The notes beneath the pieces were generated by a model. It saw nothing but the letters and a program-made list of their open reading frames with translations, made no database searches and had not been told where the DNA came from. The translations under genes were made by a program, and so were the position numbers. A stretch of DNA of 64,000 bases from Todiramphus chloris collaris. Taxonomy: Eukaryota > Chordata > Aves > Coraciiformes > Alcedinidae. Location of the stretch: NCBI GenBank assembly GCA_025345505.1, contig JANVCC010000270.1:372531-436530 (forward strand). The letters run 5' to 3'. Of this stretch, positions 61,301-64,000 are shown piece after piece; position 1 is the first letter of the stretch; each line of letters starts with the position of its first letter.

Positions 61301-62080
61301 GTGTTGCTCCCTCAAAGACCTGCACATGTTGATGTCCCTCACGCAGGAGACAGTAGTGACTGTCCTCTTGTTGGGCCGTAAACTTGAAGAGGGGTCAGTT
61401 GTGACTGCCCCTTGAAAATGCTTTTTTCCAGCCCGAACCATAGGCTGCCGTGGCGCGTAGAGGAGGAAAGGAGGATCGCCCTCTTTTGTGGGGCACGAGG
61501 AGTAGGAAGGAAGCCAAGGGGAGGAATGAGCGTTTCAAGAACCACACCGCACAAAAGCGATGCAGAGCAAGGCAGCCAGGCTAGCCACGTGCACAGGAGT
61601 TTCAAAAGCTTTTATGGGCAAAATTCAGTTCTTGAAAAATCCCGTGAGCCGCAGTGCCCCTCTGCAGTAGCAGCCTGAATGGTGCTTCCCCTTGCTGGGA
61701 TTCAGAAATGCTGGTTTTCTTCATTTGTGTAGCAATGGAAAAAAGTTCACTCAGGAGAGAGAAGGAAGAACGAGTCTGCGACATGAGGCACAGACAAGGG
61801 CTATAATGGAAATTAATTGGGTAGTATGTTAAATAATATTACTTTAATCCTGCAGCTTTGGGCAGTTGAGCTGAATTTCTATTTTATGGCATGTTTTACA
61901 AACTAAAATATTTTAGGGCTTGGAAACTGCTCGGCTTTAGTAGTTCAGCTCAGGAAATATGCTTCCCTGCAATCAAACGCAGCAGCCTGCGCTCTGCGTT
62001 ATTAGCCGTGGCATGGGGCGTGCAGACAGTTCTCCTCGTTTGCTATCTCTGCTGAACCTTTCACATCAGCTCATTTATCT
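55377..62080. other. Gene-free stretch
   Basis: About 6.7 kb without a recognised exon, RNA gene or transposon. 56540-56780 is CpG-rich (about 21 CpG by hand count), with 175- and 145-codon frames on opposite strands just before it, both without domain features. Low-complexity A-rich sequence occurs at 58600-58622 and T/G-rich at 60515-60536. 58630-58700 is AT-rich with ATTATTA and TTACAGTAATTG. Confidence 0.45.
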
Positions 62081-62240
62081 TTCAGGTGTTATAATAATTG
62101 ACCCTCAATCAGTATTCCATTATCCTAAACAGGCAATTATCCACATTGTCACTTTTGCATTTGCTCTTTTGACCTGGGGGTCATGGAGGCCTAGTGTAAC
62201 TGAATCCAGCAAAATTATTCCCTTACCTGTCATATAAATA
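62081..62240. promoter_or_regulatory. AT-rich block with nuclear-receptor-type everted repeat (candidate element)
   Basis: Contains GTTATAATAATTGA, CCATTATCC, GGCAATTATCC and AAATTATTCC (homeodomain-type) and, at 62170-62183, TGACCTGGGGGTCA, which is two RGGTCA half sites in everted orientation spaced by two. RGGTCA is the recognised half site of many nuclear receptors (retinoid, thyroid, COUP-TF families). Binding and conservation are inference; no gene is adjacent. Confidence 0.25.
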
Positions 62241-62389
62241 GTCATCCTAGCAAAATGAGACCCAGGGGGGCTTTTGCCGAGGTGTTGAGAAGGCCAGTCT
62301 AACTCGATCCTTTATTCTGCTCTTTAAGGAATGTAGTACTGTTTTGGCACTCTATCAAAATAAAACAAAGTTCCATTTTTTAGCCTTCA

Positions 62390-62412
62390 CCCCCCCCCCT
62401 CTTTTTTTTTTT
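62390..62412 (+). repeat. C10-T-C-T11 homopolymer pair
   Basis: Ten C (62390-62399), TC, then eleven T (62402-62412). A likely site of sequencing length error. Confidence 0.85.
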
Positions 62413-64000
62413 AAGTGAGCACCCCTGCACTTACAAATGCTTCTTTGTGGCCGACTTTATTGAAATTTCCATTCAGCTCTTCCATCTGTTAGCTGTGTTT
62501 ACCACTATTCCTGGGGAAAGAATTCCACGTTTCACCTTCATTTGGGGGTGTAAGGTCATAAAACTGTCTGGATTATTTCAGCTATATTTATACCTAAGTT
62601 AATATTACTTCTTTAACAGGTTTAAAGCTTTTAATTCCCCAGTTCATTATTCATGGTGAGTGAACTGAAGTGAACGAAGGTTTTGTTTTATAAAGAGGAA
62701 AGCTTTTGGTATTCAAAAAGTGTTCTGCAAATGTGAATTGGAACCCTCTTCACCCCAGCTCCCCAATTCCGATTAGGCTCACATTTCACAGCCCCCCTCC
62801 ACTGCTCCCAGCCACCAAATGCCGTGTTTTATTTAACTAGCTTCTGTGAACAGCTCGCGCGGGAACGTGGTGGGGTTGGGTTCACGAAGGCACTTCTTGT
62901 GCCCGTGCAGAAGCTGGCAGAGCGTAGGGTCTGGTGTAGAGCCCACCTTGTTGACACAGCCTTCAAGTATTGGTGCCAGGCCACCGCGGAGCCTGGGCTG
63001 TGCAGCGGTACCCCGGGAAGAGGCGGTTGTTCCTGGTGCGTCGGAGGGAAGCTACATCTGAGCGTGGTGGAGGGATTTTCCTGAGGTTGCAGGTGGCAAA
63101 GGAGGGAAGCGACCCTTGTTTTTCCCAGCAGTGTCCAAACTGCAGCAGCACGCAGTACGATGCATGAGCCAGATGTGTCAGGGCTCCCTCCCAGCTGCTG
63201 TGTCTAGATATTTGTGTTCTGAAATCCAAGGTGCTTGAGGTGGAGAGAAGAGGGGAGAAAAGAGCCGTGCTCTGATGCAGGACTTAAATGTGTTTGAGTG
63301 TAGCAGCTGAGCCCCAGCCCAGCTCCTGGTCCCATCTGTGCAGTTTTGCTGGGAGGAGATAGTCAGCACCTTGAAACACTGGCCTGGCACCGCTCCAGCC
63401 AGAAACTGGGAGCTGAAGTGAGAACACAAATGCAATTTATTTTTCTTTGTTGAAATGTTCATATTTTTCCCAGTGGCAGCACGACTCGATAGCTGAAATA
63501 ATGTTATTGAGAGAAGAGAGTGGAGTCCCAGGGTGAATATTCACTCCGTGCACAGGCCCTTAAGCTTAAGCCAGCAAACGTCTGGACAATATTTAACCTG
63601 CTTTTTCTTTCTCTTTAAAAACAAAACACCAAAAACCAACACAAAACCCCTCACTAAGTCAGGATACTTTGGGCCTTACTCTGCCTACGCGTTTGTGAAA
63701 ACACTTGCTCTTATATCTCTTTATATTGTCCTGCTTTTTAGCACCAGACATTTCGCACGCAGTCGTTTGGGCTGGCACTTTCTTTGTCACCTTTGTAACT
63801 TCCTCTCCTGATCCCCTTGGCAGGGCTTGGGTCTCCATTAATGGCAAACTCTCCTTCCATGAAGGAGAGGACGGGGTTGGCCTACCCTCTGCAGTGTGTA
63901 CTGACCAAAAGAAGGTGTAAGTGGCTGAGATGTTGTAAGTGTTGTGGGAAAAATAATGATGTCTTTATTATAAAGAAAAAAAAGAAAAACAGGTTTCTCA
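62413..64000. other. Gene-free stretch to window end
   Basis: A mildly CpG-rich patch lies at 62850-63070. An A/C-only tract (AAAACACCAAAAACC type) occurs at 63617-63651, complementary in style to the GT tract at 3698. The last bases hold an A-rich run. No exon recognised; open frames are below 95 codons. Confidence 0.45.
63617..63651 (+). repeat. A/C low-complexity tract
   Basis: Thirty-five bases made almost only of A and C, with AAAACA, CCAAAAACCAAC and AAAACCCC. On the minus strand it reads as a GT tract like the one abutting the assembly gap. Confidence 0.7.

Noticed and set aside
62280..62312. GTCTAACTCGATCC as a third CR1 fragment
   Set aside because: The adjacent CCCTTCCA block and ATTCTATG tail are absent.

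Overview
The window looks like avian nuclear DNA. The clearest evidence is two short, 5'-truncated CR1 LINE tails (3983-4042 and 10677-10741), each showing the diagnostic CR1 3' region on the minus strand. Repeat density is otherwise low, and there is a 100-N scaffold gap inside a poly-T/GT tract, typical of a vertebrate draft assembly. No bacterial, phage or organelle signature was seen.

I recognise no protein-coding gene, exon series, tRNA, rRNA, snRNA or microRNA on either strand. The open frames are short. The longest, 234 codons at 43987-44691, opens with GTG, has no ATG in roughly its first 170 codons, and resembles no family I know. The stretch is best read as intergenic or deep intronic DNA. 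AT-rich blocks alternate with short GC/CpG-rich patches.

Layout. 1-960 is AT-rich and has one plausible poly(A) signal. 1387-2451 holds a Z-DNA-type alternating tract and two copies of a ~63-bp direct duplication. 3698-4042 is a GT/poly-T tract, the assembly gap and a CR1 tail. 4043-10676 is ordinary DNA with one G-quadruplex motif. 10677-10741 is the second CR1 tail. 10742-37322 is ordinary, with small inverted repeats, homopolymers and one AT-rich block that could be regulatory. 37323-37946 holds a nested palindrome cluster followed by a short CpG-dense patch. 39690-40140 holds the most interesting object: a decayed, frameshifted sequence whose conceptual translation resembles the RNase H to C-terminal part of a DIRS-like (tyrosine-recombinase) retrotransposon. 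40141-64000 is again non-coding, with a CpG-island-like patch (46800-47153), AT-rich homeodomain-type blocks (42941-43120, 52321-52560, 62081-62240) and assorted simple repeats.

There is no set of genes working together here and I found no convincing new biological system. The items most worth checking are the retroelement relic, the 63-bp duplication, the TGCTTTGC/GCAAAGCA palindrome cluster, the CpG-rich patch at 46.8-47.15 kb, and the candidate regulatory blocks. Conservation cannot be judged from one sequence.
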